The notes: a model not told the origin generated them from the letters alone. 64,000 bases of DNA from Streptomyces sp. NBC_00286 (GCF_036173125.1 NZ_CP108054.1:806001-870000); one strand, 5' to 3'; counted from the stretch's first letter, positions 42,462-50,795 are shown. Made by a program: numbers and translations.

Positions 42462-43436
42462 ATGAAGGTCGGCATCTACTTCGATCTGCGCAACCCGCCG
42501 CCCTGGCAACGGAGTTGGTCCCGGGTCTACGGCTTCGCCCTCGAGATGTGCGAGGAGGCGGACCGGCTGGGGCTCGACTCGGTCTGGTTCTCCGAGCACC
42601 ACGGCTTCGAGGACGGCTACCTCCCACAGCCACTCACCATGGCCGCCGCCGCAGCCGCCCGCACCCGCCGCGTACGGCTGGGCACGGCCGTGATCCCCGC
42701 ACCGCTGCACGCGGCACCCGAGATCGCCGAACAGGCCGCCCTCGTGGACATCCTGAGCGACGGGCGACTCGATCTCGGGCTCGGCACCGGGTATCGCGTA
42801 CCCGAATACCAGCTGTACGGGGCGGATCTCGCCAAGCGCTACTCCACCACCGACCGTCGGGTCCGCGAGATCCGCGAACTGTGGGCCTCGGCTGCGGTCA
42901 CCCCGGGTCCGGTCCAGAACCCGCTGCCGATCTGGCTCGGCTACCAGGGTCCGCAGGGGGCCCGGCGGGCGGGCCGGCTGGGCACGGGGCTGCTGTCACT
43001 GAATCCCGCACTGCTCGCGCCGTATCGGGAGGGGCTCGCGGAGGGCGGGCACGAGGGGTCGGTGGCGCGGATGCAGGGTTCGTTCACGACCTTTGTCACC
43101 GAGGATCCGGACGGCGACTGGCCGGTGGTGCGCAAGCACCTGGCGTACCAGTGGGACAGCTACCGCCGCTACATGGTGGAGGGCACCGACCAGCCGCTCC
43201 CCCGCCCCATCGATCCGGAGAAGTGGCGGGAGACCGGCCTGCGTGCGAACGGCTTCGCCCAATTCCTCTACGGTACGCCGGAGTTGGTGGCCGGTGCCAT
43301 CAAGGAGTACGTGGCCGGGTTGCCGGCCGAGGGCGTGTTCCTGTGGGCTTCGCTGGCCGGGATGCCCGAGGAGATGGTCGCCCGGCAGGTCCAGCTGATC
43401 GCCGGGAAGCTGCGGCCGCTGTTGGCCGACGTCTGA
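42462..43436 (+). CDS. LLM-class flavin (F420 or FMN) dependent oxidoreductase
   Basis: A 324-residue luciferase-like monooxygenase-fold protein: KVGIYFDLRNPPPWQRSW, EEADRLGLDSVWFSEHHGFEDGYLPQP, TRRVRLGTAVIPAPLHAAPEIAEQAALVDILSDGRLDLGLGTGYR. EHH and the LGTAV strand are typical. It could be a monooxygenase or an F420-dependent reductase. It follows the GNAT fusion by 27 bp and precedes a thioesterase, so it is probably the last oxidative gene of this forward unit. Confidence 0.9.
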   Translation: MKVGIYFDLRNPPPWQRSWSRVYGFALEMCEEADRLGLDSVWFSEHHGFEDGYLPQPLTMAAAAAARTRRVRLGTAVIPAPLHAAPEIAEQAALVDILSDGRLDLGLGTGYRVPEYQLYGADLAKRYSTTDRRVREIRELWASAAVTPGPVQNPLPIWLGYQGPQGARRAGRLGTGLLSLNPALLAPYREGLAEGGHEGSVARMQGSFTTFVTEDPDGDWPVVRKHLAYQWDSYRRYMVEGTDQPLPRPIDPEKWRETGLRANGFAQFLYGTPELVAGAIKEYVAGLPAEGVFLWASLAGMPEEMVARQVQLIAGKLRPLLADV

Positions 43437-43479
43437 TCCGCCGATGACCTGCCTACCTTCGAGACGAGAGAGTGCGCGC

Positions 43480-43974
43480 ATGCCGACACCGAACACCGAG
43501 TGGGCCGGATCGGACTTCCAGGAGCCGCCGCGTACGCCGGGCGGAGTCGCGTTGTGCGGAGCCTGTCGCGCGGCAGGCGCGTGCCGCCTGGGCGTGGACA
43601 AGGAACGGCTCGGCGACGACGGCATGGCCTGGTTCGAACTGGCCTGTCCGCGCTCCCAGGAAGGCGGGCCGAACGTAGCCCACGGCGGCTGGACGGCCGC
43701 CGTCATGGACGAGTGCCTGGGCCATCTCCCCTTGCTGAACCGGGTGTTGAGCGTAACAGCCGAACTGACGGTGAGCTTCGTGAGGCCGGTTCCGGTGGAA
43801 CGCCCGGTCCAGGTACGGGCCTGGGTCGAGCGGCGCGAGGGCTCGCGCTGGTACATCGCCGGCGAGATGACCCTGCTGCCGAGCGGCGCGGTGCTGGCGC
43901 GGGCGTCGGGGATCTGGGTTACACGGGATCCGGGACACTTCGCGCGCCACGAGGCGTGGCTGGCAGACCAGTGA
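43480..43974 (+). CDS. PaaI-type hotdog thioesterase
   Basis: A 164-residue hotdog-fold protein: NVAHGGWTAAVMDECLGHLPLLN (HGG...DE active-site helix), TAELTVSFVRPVPVERPVQVRAWVERREGSRWYIAGEMTLLPSGAVLARASGIWV. It would release CoA from acyl- or aroyl-CoA, for example to clear dead-end thioesters. A Cys-rich patch near the start (CGACRAAGACRLG) is unusual for PaaI proteins. ATG 43480 has GAGAGAG upstream; an earlier ATG at 43444 lacks a ribosome site. Confidence 0.88.
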   Translation: MPTPNTEWAGSDFQEPPRTPGGVALCGACRAAGACRLGVDKERLGDDGMAWFELACPRSQEGGPNVAHGGWTAAVMDECLGHLPLLNRVLSVTAELTVSFVRPVPVERPVQVRAWVERREGSRWYIAGEMTLLPSGAVLARASGIWVTRDPGHFARHEAWLADQ

Positions 43975-44331
43975 CTCACTCCTCGGGCGGGCGCTCGGGG
44001 ATTCAGGCCTCCTCGTCCGTTGCTGTGCCGCCAGCCGGCACAGGTTTCGGGCGGGGGTCCGCAAAGAGCGGAGTACGCCTGGGTGGCGAATCGGCGACGG
44101 ACCGTTCGGAAGGGTGGATTCCGGGCGATCGTTGAGCCATGCCCGAACTTGCCGACAAACAGCCCTCCGGCGTGGAGCGTGTCCTCGCCTCAGGCTGTCT
44201 CCTGCTTCTCGTACTGGTGGCGGACGTGGCAGCCCGCGCTATTGGTCGTCATCGTGCTCGCCGCCCGGACCATGCGGAGCCCCAACTCCCTCTAACTGCC
44301 ACAGGGCGCTGTCTGATCACCCGTCATGTGA
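43975..44331. other. Gap without a clear gene; dyad at its right end
   Basis: No convincing gene. A frame from ATG 44139 (MPELADKQPSGVERVLASGC then LLLLVLVADVA) looks like a short membrane helix, and a neighbouring frame continues LLVVIVLAARTMRSPNSL to a stop, as if one small membrane protein had been frameshifted. CTGATCAC-n7-GTGATCAG at 44313-44335 is a perfect dyad that covers the DUF899 stop codon and may act as its terminator. Confidence 0.4.
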
Positions 44332-45171
44332 TCAGTGGCAGTGATCGGACTCGGTCGCCGGGCCGGTGCCGGTGGCGCCCAGGTCATCGGAGTGGTCGGC
44401 GTCGAGGCGCGGCCACTGTGCTGTGGGACGTCCACCCGGCCACTCCCACAGCGGTGGCCAGTCCGGAGCCCCGCCCAGGGTCCGCGTGGCCTGCCCGAGG
44501 CGCGGCCAGCCTGGCGGTGAGTCCTCCCAGTCCTCCTGACGCCCGAACGCCGTGAGGTCCATGAGCGCGTAGCTGTAGTCCACCGCCTCGGCCCCGCGAC
44601 GTTTGGTCCAGTACGTCTCGAAGACACGGTCGCCGTCGCGCAGGTAGCACACCAGGTGGAACAAGCCGAGCTCCCGGCCGGCAAGCAGCGACTCGAGCGA
44701 GGGCTGGGCGGAGTACCACGGCATCGCCCAGCCCATGAAGGCGCGGTAGCGCAGGCTCTCCTCGTACGACGTCTGCGCGTCCGCGAAGCCGTAGGCGGTG
44801 TTCCGCCCCTGACAGAACACGGCGAAGGTGATGTCGCGGGAGTGCAGATAGGCCGGCTCGCCCACGTGGCTCATCACCCAGGTACAGCCTTCGCACTGCT
44901 CAGCGGCCGGCCGGCCGGGCCACCACATGAAGTAGTAGGCGATCATCTGGCGTCGCCCTTCGAACGCGTCCAGGAGCGTCATGGGACCGTCCGGCCCCAG
45001 CAACGGGCTGTCTGCGGCCACCTCGACCATCGGGAGCCTGCGGCGCGCGGCGGCGATCGCGTCGCCTTCGCGGGTGTGGGCCTTCTCCCTCGCCCGCAGT
45101 CCGTCCAACTGCTGCTCGAAGGTCGCGCGGTCGACGACCGGCGGTTGCGCCTTGCTCGGGTTCTCGGACAT
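44332..45171 (-). CDS. DUF899 thioredoxin-like protein
   Basis: A 279-residue DUF899 protein: LDGLRAREKAHTREGDAIAAARRRLPMVEV, LLDAFEGRRQMIAYYFMWWPGRPAAEQCEGCTWVMSHVG (CxxC in the thioredoxin-like site), LHSRDITFAVFCQGRN, YSAQPSLESLLAGRELGLFHLVCYLRDGDRVFETYWTKRRG. The ATG has AGGAG upstream. The family is often annotated as dithiol-disulfide isomerase-like, but no reaction is established. No clear link to its neighbours. Confidence 0.9.
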   Translation of the reverse strand: MSENPSKAQPPVVDRATFEQQLDGLRAREKAHTREGDAIAAARRRLPMVEVAADSPLLGPDGPMTLLDAFEGRRQMIAYYFMWWPGRPAAEQCEGCTWVMSHVGEPAYLHSRDITFAVFCQGRNTAYGFADAQTSYEESLRYRAFMGWAMPWYSAQPSLESLLAGRELGLFHLVCYLRDGDRVFETYWTKRRGAEAVDYSYALMDLTAFGRQEDWEDSPPGWPRLGQATRTLGGAPDWPPLWEWPGGRPTAQWPRLDADHSDDLGATGTGPATESDHCH

Positions 45172-45310
45172 CAGCGGCTCCTGGGATTCACTTCGCTGTG
45201 ACTACGGGGCGCTCCTCAGCACCGTAGTCGCCGGTCGGGATCGCCGTCATGAGCCCTGGTCCCACCGGCAGGTGGTGTGTCCGGGTGTGGTGCCGCCCGA
45301 CCGGGGCGAG

Positions 45311-45766
45311 TCACCAGAGGAACGGATCCTGCTGGTCACCACCGGGCCCCGGACCCTCCTCGACGGACTCCTGCGCCCCTTCGTACGGGTCGGGCTCGAA
45401 CTCGATGGCCCCGGCGTCCAGGACCGCCGGGGCGATGTCATGCCGCCGGAGGACGGAGGCGATCAGCTCCGGCACTTTGGCACGTTCGTCCGGTGAGACA
45501 TGCGAGAAGTCGACGGTCACCTGCCACTCCCCGGGCACGTTGCCCATGCCTGAGGCCAGATGGCTGGGGGTCGCCGGGAGGTCCCCCGGAAGTACGGAGG
45601 GGGAACTGACATCCCACAGGGCCGCGCAGACCGTGCGCAGCGCGGACCGCATCTGGTCGTCCGGCGTGTTGGAGTAGATGCTGATGATCACGTCGGCGGA
45701 CCTGTGCAGCTCGTCACGCAAGGCTTGGCGGATGACGATGTCGTCGTGATCACTGGCGTTCGGCAT
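45311..45766 (-). CDS. Hypothetical protein, 151 residues
   Basis: I do not recognise a family. The frame has normal protein composition (MPNASDHDDIVIRQALRDELHRSADVIISIYSN, GEWQVTVDFSHVSPDERAKVPELIASVLRR) and an acidic, Pro-rich tail (EFEPDPYEGAQESVEEGPGP). The ATG has GAGGAG about 8 bases upstream. Mixed alpha/beta with no signal or membrane segment. It is separated from DUF899 by 139 bp and lies divergent from the MocD-like operon. Confidence 0.7.
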   Translation of the reverse strand: MPNASDHDDIVIRQALRDELHRSADVIISIYSNTPDDQMRSALRTVCAALWDVSSPSVLPGDLPATPSHLASGMGNVPGEWQVTVDFSHVSPDERAKVPELIASVLRRHDIAPAVLDAGAIEFEPDPYEGAQESVEEGPGPGGDQQDPFLW

Positions 45767-45908
45767 TCCGTGCTCTCCTCAACGGCTGCCCAGGAATCCC
45801 ACGTTGGCGTTGTTCCAGATCGCCCCATCATGCCCGCTCCCGCTGCGGCCCTCCCGGCAACGGCGGAGCTCTCCAGTCGCCAGCCGAAACTTATTGCAAC
45901 CGTATGTC

Positions 45909-45937
45909 TTGACATGCGCGGTGACCGCTCTCACTAT
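45909..45937 (+). promoter_or_regulatory. Promoter of the MocDEF-like operon (TTGACA-17-CACTAT)
   Basis: TTGACA at 45909-45914 and CACTAT at 45932-45937 with a 17-bp spacer form a vegetative-type promoter. The expected start site falls at about 45944, the left edge of the operator. Confidence 0.6.
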
Positions 45938-45941
45938 TACC

Positions 45942-45976
45942 GGAATTAGAGCGCTCCAGTAGAGCGCTCTAATTCC
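45942..45976. promoter_or_regulatory. 35-bp operator with perfect 15-bp inverted arms (GGAATTAGAGCGCTC)
   Basis: GGAATTAGAGCGCTC (45942-45956), spacer CAGTA, then its exact complement GAGCGCTCTAATTCC (45962-45976). Each arm also contains the palindrome GAGCGCTC, so two dimers could bind. Position at the predicted transcription start suggests repression, in the TetR style. No TetR gene is adjacent; the nearest, at 54005, has its own different operator. Confidence 0.8.
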
Positions 45977-46012
45977 CACGCATGACCGACTCGACGGAGA
46001 GGACAGGGATGC

Positions 46013-47116
46013 ATGGTGAAGGCCAGAGAACGTCTGCAGCGCTACAGCCTGGTCGGCCCTGAGGGCGAACGTGCCGTGGAAGCGGGGCTCGCGGAGGGCA
46101 CCGACTGGTTCCGCAGCAACGTGCCGCGCCGCCGGATGAAGGAGCTGATGCGCCGCTCGGACGGCCCGGCGATCCGTGACACGGTCATCTGGCTGGGCGC
46201 CATGGCGGTGTTCGGGACCCTGGGCGCAGTCTTCTGGGGCAGCTGGCTCGCGGTGCCGTTCTTCGCCGCGTACGGAGTGCTGTACGGGTCGGCCTCGGAC
46301 TCACGCTGGCACGAGTGCGGGCACGGCACCGCCTTCAAGAACCGCCGGCTCGACGACGCCGTGTACCAGCTGGCCTGTTTCATGGTCATGCGAAACCCGA
46401 CCGTGTCGCGCTGGAGCCACACCCGGCATCACACCGACACGCTGATCCTCGGCCGCGACCCGGAGATCCAGGTGATGCGCCCGGCCCGGCTGGCCAAGCT
46501 TCTCGCCAACTTCTTCGGCCTGGTCGACGTACCCGTGGCGCTGCGCGACACCGTCCTGCACGCGTTCGGACGGCTCACCGCCGAGCAGCGCACGTACGTG
46601 CCCGACATCGAGCGCGCCAAGGTGTTCCGCACGGCGCGCATCTGGTTGGCCATCTACGCCGCCGTGATCGCCGCCTGTGTGCTGAGCGGCTCGATTCTGC
46701 CGGCGATGTTCGTCGGCCTGCCGCGGATGTACGGCGGCTACATGCTCTACGTGTACGGGCTCACGCAGCACGCCGGGATGGGCGAGAACGTACTCGACCA
46801 CCGGCTCAACACCCGCACGGTGCACATGAACCGCGTCCACCGGTTCCTGTACTGGAACATGAACTACCACGTCGAGCACCACATGTTCCCGATGATCCCC
46901 TACCACCGGCTGCCGGAGCTGCACGAGGAGATCAAGGACCAGCTGGCTCCCGCGTACCCGTCCCTGTGGGCGGCGTACAAGGAGATCATCCCGGCGGTGC
47001 TGCGCCAGCTGAAGGACCCGACGTATTACGTGCGGCGTGAACTGCCGCCGGGGGCACCGCCGTTGCACGCCCGCTCCGATGGCCGTGCGCTAAGCGCTCC
47101 GCTGGAAGCACAGTGA
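46013..47116 (+). CDS. MocD-like membrane diiron oxygenase (fatty-acid-desaturase fold)
   Basis: A 367-residue fatty-acid-desaturase-superfamily protein with three histidine boxes: HECGH (100-104), HTRHH (136-140) and HVEHH near residue 290, and paired membrane helices at about 60-95 and 210-250. Alone it could be called a desaturase, but the next two genes encode a MocE-type Rieske ferredoxin and a ferredoxin reductase, matching the mocDEF set that demethylates rhizopine (3-O-methyl-scyllo-inosamine) in rhizobia. I infer an O-demethylating or hydroxylating oxygenase. ATG follows GGAGAGGACAGGG. Confidence 0.88.
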   Translation: MVKARERLQRYSLVGPEGERAVEAGLAEGTDWFRSNVPRRRMKELMRRSDGPAIRDTVIWLGAMAVFGTLGAVFWGSWLAVPFFAAYGVLYGSASDSRWHECGHGTAFKNRRLDDAVYQLACFMVMRNPTVSRWSHTRHHTDTLILGRDPEIQVMRPARLAKLLANFFGLVDVPVALRDTVLHAFGRLTAEQRTYVPDIERAKVFRTARIWLAIYAAVIAACVLSGSILPAMFVGLPRMYGGYMLYVYGLTQHAGMGENVLDHRLNTRTVHMNRVHRFLYWNMNYHVEHHMFPMIPYHRLPELHEEIKDQLAPAYPSLWAAYKEIIPAVLRQLKDPTYYVRRELPPGAPPLHARSDGRALSAPLEAQ

Positions 47117-47130
47117 TCAATCCGCGGGTC

Positions 47131-47198
47131 GGTGGGGGCTGATCGCGCCCACGCGGCGGAGCCGCATATGTCACAGCCCCGCGCCCCTTACGGGGCGC
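47131..47198. repeat. Streptomyces intergenic palindromic repeat, copy 2
   Basis: Starts GGTGGGGGCTGATCGCGC like copy 1 and continues GCGGCGGAGCCGCATAT and CAGCCCCGCGCCCC like the copy inside the reductase gene at 48320. It ends in the hairpin GCGCCCC-TTAC-GGGGCGC (47181-47198). It separates the oxygenase and ferredoxin genes. Confidence 0.8.
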
Positions 47199-47258
47199 GA
47201 AACCGCACCGGGACTTCGCCAAGGCGCCGCACCCCGCCCACGAGGAGGCAACACCCAC

Positions 47259-47573
47259 ATGTCCAAGTGGATCGCCGCATGCCAGACCGACGACATCGAC
47301 CCTGAAGACGTCATCCCCTTCCAGCACGAGGGGGTGGACTACGCCATCTACCGCTCCCCCGACGACGACTTCTACGCCACCGCGGGGCACTGCACCCACG
47401 AGCGGATGCTGCTGTGTGACGGCCTGGTCATGGACAACACCATCGAATGCCCCAAGCACAACGGGCGGTTCGACTACACCACCGGGAGAGCCGCGGGCGC
47501 TCCCGTCCTCGTCGATCTGCAGACCTATCCGGTCCGGGTCGAGGACGGCACCGTCTTCATCGGGATCGGCTGA
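47259..47573 (+). CDS. MocE-family Rieske [2Fe-2S] ferredoxin
   Basis: A 104-residue Rieske ferredoxin with ligands Cys45 and His47 (GHCTHERMLLCDG) and Cys64 and His67 (ECPKHNGRFDYTTG). The starting MSKWIAACQTDDIDPEDVIPFQHEGVDYAIYRS is that of MocE-type proteins. It carries electrons from the reductase (next gene, 3 bp downstream) to the diiron oxygenase. The ATG has GAGGAGG upstream. Confidence 0.93.
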   Translation: MSKWIAACQTDDIDPEDVIPFQHEGVDYAIYRSPDDDFYATAGHCTHERMLLCDGLVMDNTIECPKHNGRFDYTTGRAAGAPVLVDLQTYPVRVEDGTVFIGIG

Positions 47574-47576
47574 GCT

Positions 47577-48971
47577 GTGGGGGCCGTACCAGGGATGGTG
47601 GTCGTCGGGGCCGGTGAATGCGGTACGCGGGCCGCGGTCGAGCTGCGCGAGGCGGGCTGGACCGGCTCGATCACGTTGGTGGGCGCGGAGCACTCGCCAC
47701 CGTATGAGCGCCCGCCGCTGTCCAAGTACGTGCTCACCGGGTCCGAGGGAAACGTCGAACCCCCGGCGCTGTACGAGGACGGCGCGCTGCGGGACGCCGG
47801 GATCGAGTACGTCGCGGGGGCTACCGTCACCGGTGTCGACCGCGACGCGCACGAGGCCGTGCTCGCCGACGGGCGCCGGATCCCGTACGAGCGGCTGCTG
47901 TTGGCCACGGGGGCGAGTGCCCGGCGACTGCCGGTGGCCGGCATCGAGGCAGGCGGCGTGTGCTATTTGCGCAGCCGTGCGGATGCGATCGTCCTGCGGG
48001 ACCGGCTGCGGCCGGGTGCGCGTATCGGCGTGATCGGCGCCGGTTTCATCGGCCTGGAGCTGGCCGCGGCGGCTGCCGCGCGGGGCTGCGACGTCACCGT
48101 GATCGAGGCGGCGCCGCGCCCGATGAGCCGGGCGGTGCCAACCGACATCGCCACCGCGGTCGCCGACCGCCACCGGCAGGCCGGTGTCGATCTGCGCTGC
48201 GGGCTGGCGGTGGAACGGCTCACGCGCCGGGACGGCGCGCTGTTGCTGGAGCTTGGCGCTCCGCTGGAAGTGCCGGGACCTGCCGTCCATCGTCTGCCGC
48301 GCAACCGTGACTCGTCGCTCCCCCACTTTCGGCTTCGCTCGAGCGGCGGGACCTCCATCGCGGCGGAGCCACATATCGAAACAGCCCCGCGCCCCTCAGA
48401 GGCGTTGCCGCTCGCCTTCGACACCGTCGTCGCCGGTGTCGGTGCCGTACCCGAGACCACACTCGCGGAGAAAGCCGGCCTCGCCATCGACAACGGGATA
48501 CGGGTGGACGACCGCCTCACCACCTCCGACCCCGACATCTTCGCCGCAGGCGACTGCTGCTCCTTCCCGCACCCTCTCTACGGCGGGCGCCGTATCCGCC
48601 TGGAGGCCTGGCGGAATGCGCAGGATCAGGGCCGGGCGGTGGCGCGGAGCATGCTGGGCGACGAGCAGCCGTTCGCCGTCGTTCCGTGGTTCTGGTCCGA
48701 CCAGTTCGATCTCACCCTGCAGATCGCCGGACTGCCCGACGCCGCCGCGCAAGAAGTCGTACGCGACCGCCGGGACGGGGTGGCGATCCAGTTCGGTCTC
48801 GGGGACGACGGGCGGCTGCTGTCCGCCGCCGCGGTCGGCGCCGGTAACGCCGTGGCCAAGGACATCCGCCTGGCCGAGATGCTCATCGCCCGCCGGGCGG
48901 TCCCGGACCCGGCAACCCTGGCCGACCCGGCCGTACCGCTCAAGACCCTGCTGCGGCAGGCACCGAGCTGA
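47577..48971 (+). CDS. Ferredoxin reductase (MocF-like, FAD-dependent) with a repeat-derived internal insert
   Basis: A 464-residue NAD(P)H-dependent ferredoxin reductase: VVVGAGECGTRAAVELREAGWTG, SPPYERPPLSKYVLTG, LLLATGASARRLP, IGVIGAGFIGLELAAAAAARGCDVTVIEAAPRPM, and PDIFAAGDCCSFPHPLYGGRRIRLEAWRNAQDQG. The family is usually about 400-415 residues; here about 40 extra residues (near 238-276, LEVPGPAVHRLPRN... to ...IETAPRPSEAL) replace the short link before FDTVVAGVGAVPET. That DNA matches a Streptomyces intergenic repeat, inserted in frame. GTG start. It should feed the Rieske ferredoxin. Confidence 0.9.
   Translation: MGAVPGMVVVGAGECGTRAAVELREAGWTGSITLVGAEHSPPYERPPLSKYVLTGSEGNVEPPALYEDGALRDAGIEYVAGATVTGVDRDAHEAVLADGRRIPYERLLLATGASARRLPVAGIEAGGVCYLRSRADAIVLRDRLRPGARIGVIGAGFIGLELAAAAAARGCDVTVIEAAPRPMSRAVPTDIATAVADRHRQAGVDLRCGLAVERLTRRDGALLLELGAPLEVPGPAVHRLPRNRDSSLPHFRLRSSGGTSIAAEPHIETAPRPSEALPLAFDTVVAGVGAVPETTLAEKAGLAIDNGIRVDDRLTTSDPDIFAAGDCCSFPHPLYGGRRIRLEAWRNAQDQGRAVARSMLGDEQPFAVVPWFWSDQFDLTLQIAGLPDAAAQEVVRDRRDGVAIQFGLGDDGRLLSAAAVGAGNAVAKDIRLAEMLIARRAVPDPATLADPAVPLKTLLRQAPS
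48320..48396. repeat. Streptomyces palindromic repeat inserted in frame inside the reductase gene
   Basis: CCCCCACTTTCGGCTTCGCT at the left and GCGGCGGAGCCACATAT...CAGCCCCGCGCCCC at the right (48360-48396) match the repeat at 47131-47198 almost base for base. The reading frame of the reductase stays open through it. Confidence 0.75.
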
Positions 48972-48987
48972 ACAGGAGACACCCTCC

Positions 48988-49989
48988 ATGCACCACTCGT
49001 CCTTCCCCCGCTCCGGCGCAACGATCAGCAAACTCGGTTTCGGGGCCATGGGTTTCGCCGGCTGGTTCGGCGGCAACGCCGACGACTCGGAGTCCCACTG
49101 GATCGACAGCCTGCTGTACGCGCTGGACCGGGGCGTGAACTTCATCGACACCGCCCGGGCCTACGGGAACTCCGAACGCATCGTCGGCAAAGCGCTGAGC
49201 CAGTGGTCCGGAACGCGTCCCTTCGTCGCCACCAAGGTCGAGAACCTCTCCGGGCAGCGCGGCTGGGGCACCCCCGTGGACCCCGAACTCGCCCACCCGC
49301 GAGGCCACATCATCGCCGGCACCCAGCGCTCGCTCACCGAACTCGGCCTCGACCACGTCGACCTCCTCCAGCTGCACATCTGGTGGCCCGCTTGGGGCGT
49401 GAGCGGGCACTGGATGGACGAGTTGCAACAGCTCAAGCAGGAAGGACTCGTACGCCACATCGGGATCTCGATCCCGGACCATCGATCCGACATGGCGCTG
49501 CCGCTGGTGCAGTCCGGGTTGGTCGACTCCGTCCAGACGATCATCAACATCTTCGATCCGATCGCCCTGGACAACCTCCTGCCGGCCTGTGTCGAGCACG
49601 ACGTGGCCGTGATCGCGCGCTGCGTCCTGGACGAGGGCGGGCTGACCGGCACGCTCACCGAGGACACCGTCTTCGCCGAGGACGACTTCCGGTACGGCTA
49701 CTTCGACGACATCGTGCCGCGCTCGGTCTACCTGCGGAAGGTCGAGGAGCTACGGCAGTACGTGCCCCGGTACGCCGGCTCGCTCGCCGCCCTCGCCCTG
49801 AAGTTCGTCGTCCAGGCGCCGGGCGTGACCACGGCGATCTCCTCGATGCAGGTCCGGGAGTACTGCGAGGCGAACATCGCGGCGCTGGAAGAGCCCGAAC
49901 TCCCCGCGGAAATCCACGAGTTGCTGCGCTTCAAGCATCGCTTCATCAAGAACTTCAACGAAACCAAGATCTTTGGGGAGTACCGATGA
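48988..49989 (+). CDS. Aldo/keto reductase
   Basis: A 333-residue AKR: SGATISKLGFGAMGFAGWFGGN, the catalytic Asp/Tyr in FIDTARAYGNSERIVGKAL, Lys in PFVATKVE and His in DLLQLHIWWPAWGVSGHW, then IGISIPDHRSDMAL and the end FKHRFIKNFNETKIFGEYR. It would interconvert a carbonyl and an alcohol, perhaps on an inositol-like ketone or the aldehyde released by demethylation. The ATG has AGGAGAC upstream. The stop overlaps the next start (ATGA), so it belongs to the MocDEF-like operon. Confidence 0.92.
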   Translation: MHHSSFPRSGATISKLGFGAMGFAGWFGGNADDSESHWIDSLLYALDRGVNFIDTARAYGNSERIVGKALSQWSGTRPFVATKVENLSGQRGWGTPVDPELAHPRGHIIAGTQRSLTELGLDHVDLLQLHIWWPAWGVSGHWMDELQQLKQEGLVRHIGISIPDHRSDMALPLVQSGLVDSVQTIINIFDPIALDNLLPACVEHDVAVIARCVLDEGGLTGTLTEDTVFAEDDFRYGYFDDIVPRSVYLRKVEELRQYVPRYAGSLAALALKFVVQAPGVTTAISSMQVREYCEANIAALEEPELPAEIHELLRFKHRFIKNFNETKIFGEYR

Positions 49990-50795
49990 CGACCAGCACA
50001 CCGCCGGACACAGTCCGCTGGGAAGACCTGCTGCCGCGCGAGTTCGAAGAGCGGCTGGCCCAACTGCCGCTGGTCTACATGCCGATGGGCCTGTGCGAGC
50101 CGCACGGCCACGTCGCCGCGTTCGGCCTGGACACCCATAAGGCCGTCTACCTCTGCGATGAGGCCGCGCGCCGTTTCGGCGGCATCGTCGCGCCGACGCA
50201 GACGTACCAGATCCACGAGACCGGCTACCACCGGCCGTGGCTCAAGGAAGTGATGGGCGACGTCAATCCGCGCATGGGCAGCCTCCCGCCCGACGTGGTC
50301 CTGCGCCTCCTGGTGTACCAGCTTCGGGCGTTCGTCAACGCGGGCTTCCGCGCTGCCGTGATTCTGACGGGCCACAACGCCAACCAGCCCGATCTGCGCC
50401 TGGCGGTGGAGGAGTTCCGCCGGGCCCGCGACATCCCGATCACGGCGGTCAGCGACCCGGAACTGGTCATGGGCCAGTTCGAGGGCGACCACGCCGGCCG
50501 GTACGAGGTCTCCCAACTGATGTACGTCCGCCCGGAACTGGTCGACCTCGGCCGCCTGGTCGACCGCAACACCACACCTCTCGGCCGCTTCGCCCAGGGC
50601 GACGACGCCCATCTCGCCAGCGAGAACGAGGGCCGGGCCATCATCGAGGCCAGCCTGGACGCGATCAAGGCGATCGTGGACGGGTGCCGGCCGCTTCCCG
50701 AAGCGGACGCTCCGTTCATGTCGTTCGAGGAGGCCGAGGAGGTCTGGCAGCGCGTCGCCGCCCGCTCGGACGAATGGTGCACCCTTCGGGAGTAA
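49986..50795 (+). CDS. Creatininase-family amidohydrolase
   Basis: A 269-residue creatininase-fold protein. Metal and active-site blocks are present: LPLVYMPMGLCEPHGHVAAFGLDTHKA (Glu, His, Asp), TGHNANQPDLRLAVEEF, and FEGDHAGRYEVSQLMYVRPELVDL. In the family these bind two metals and hydrolyse cyclic amides or formamides. Overlap with the aldo/keto reductase makes it the last gene of the operon; it may open or hydrolyse the product of the upstream enzymes. Confidence 0.9.
   Translation: MTTSTPPDTVRWEDLLPREFEERLAQLPLVYMPMGLCEPHGHVAAFGLDTHKAVYLCDEAARRFGGIVAPTQTYQIHETGYHRPWLKEVMGDVNPRMGSLPPDVVLRLLVYQLRAFVNAGFRAAVILTGHNANQPDLRLAVEEFRRARDIPITAVSDPELVMGQFEGDHAGRYEVSQLMYVRPELVDLGRLVDRNTTPLGRFAQGDDAHLASENEGRAIIEASLDAIKAIVDGCRPLPEADAPFMSFEEAEEVWQRVAARSDEWCTLRE

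Noticed and set aside
44139..44295. Small membrane protein
   Set aside because: The hydrophobic parts lie in two different frames and no ribosome site is clear; kept only as a note on the gap.
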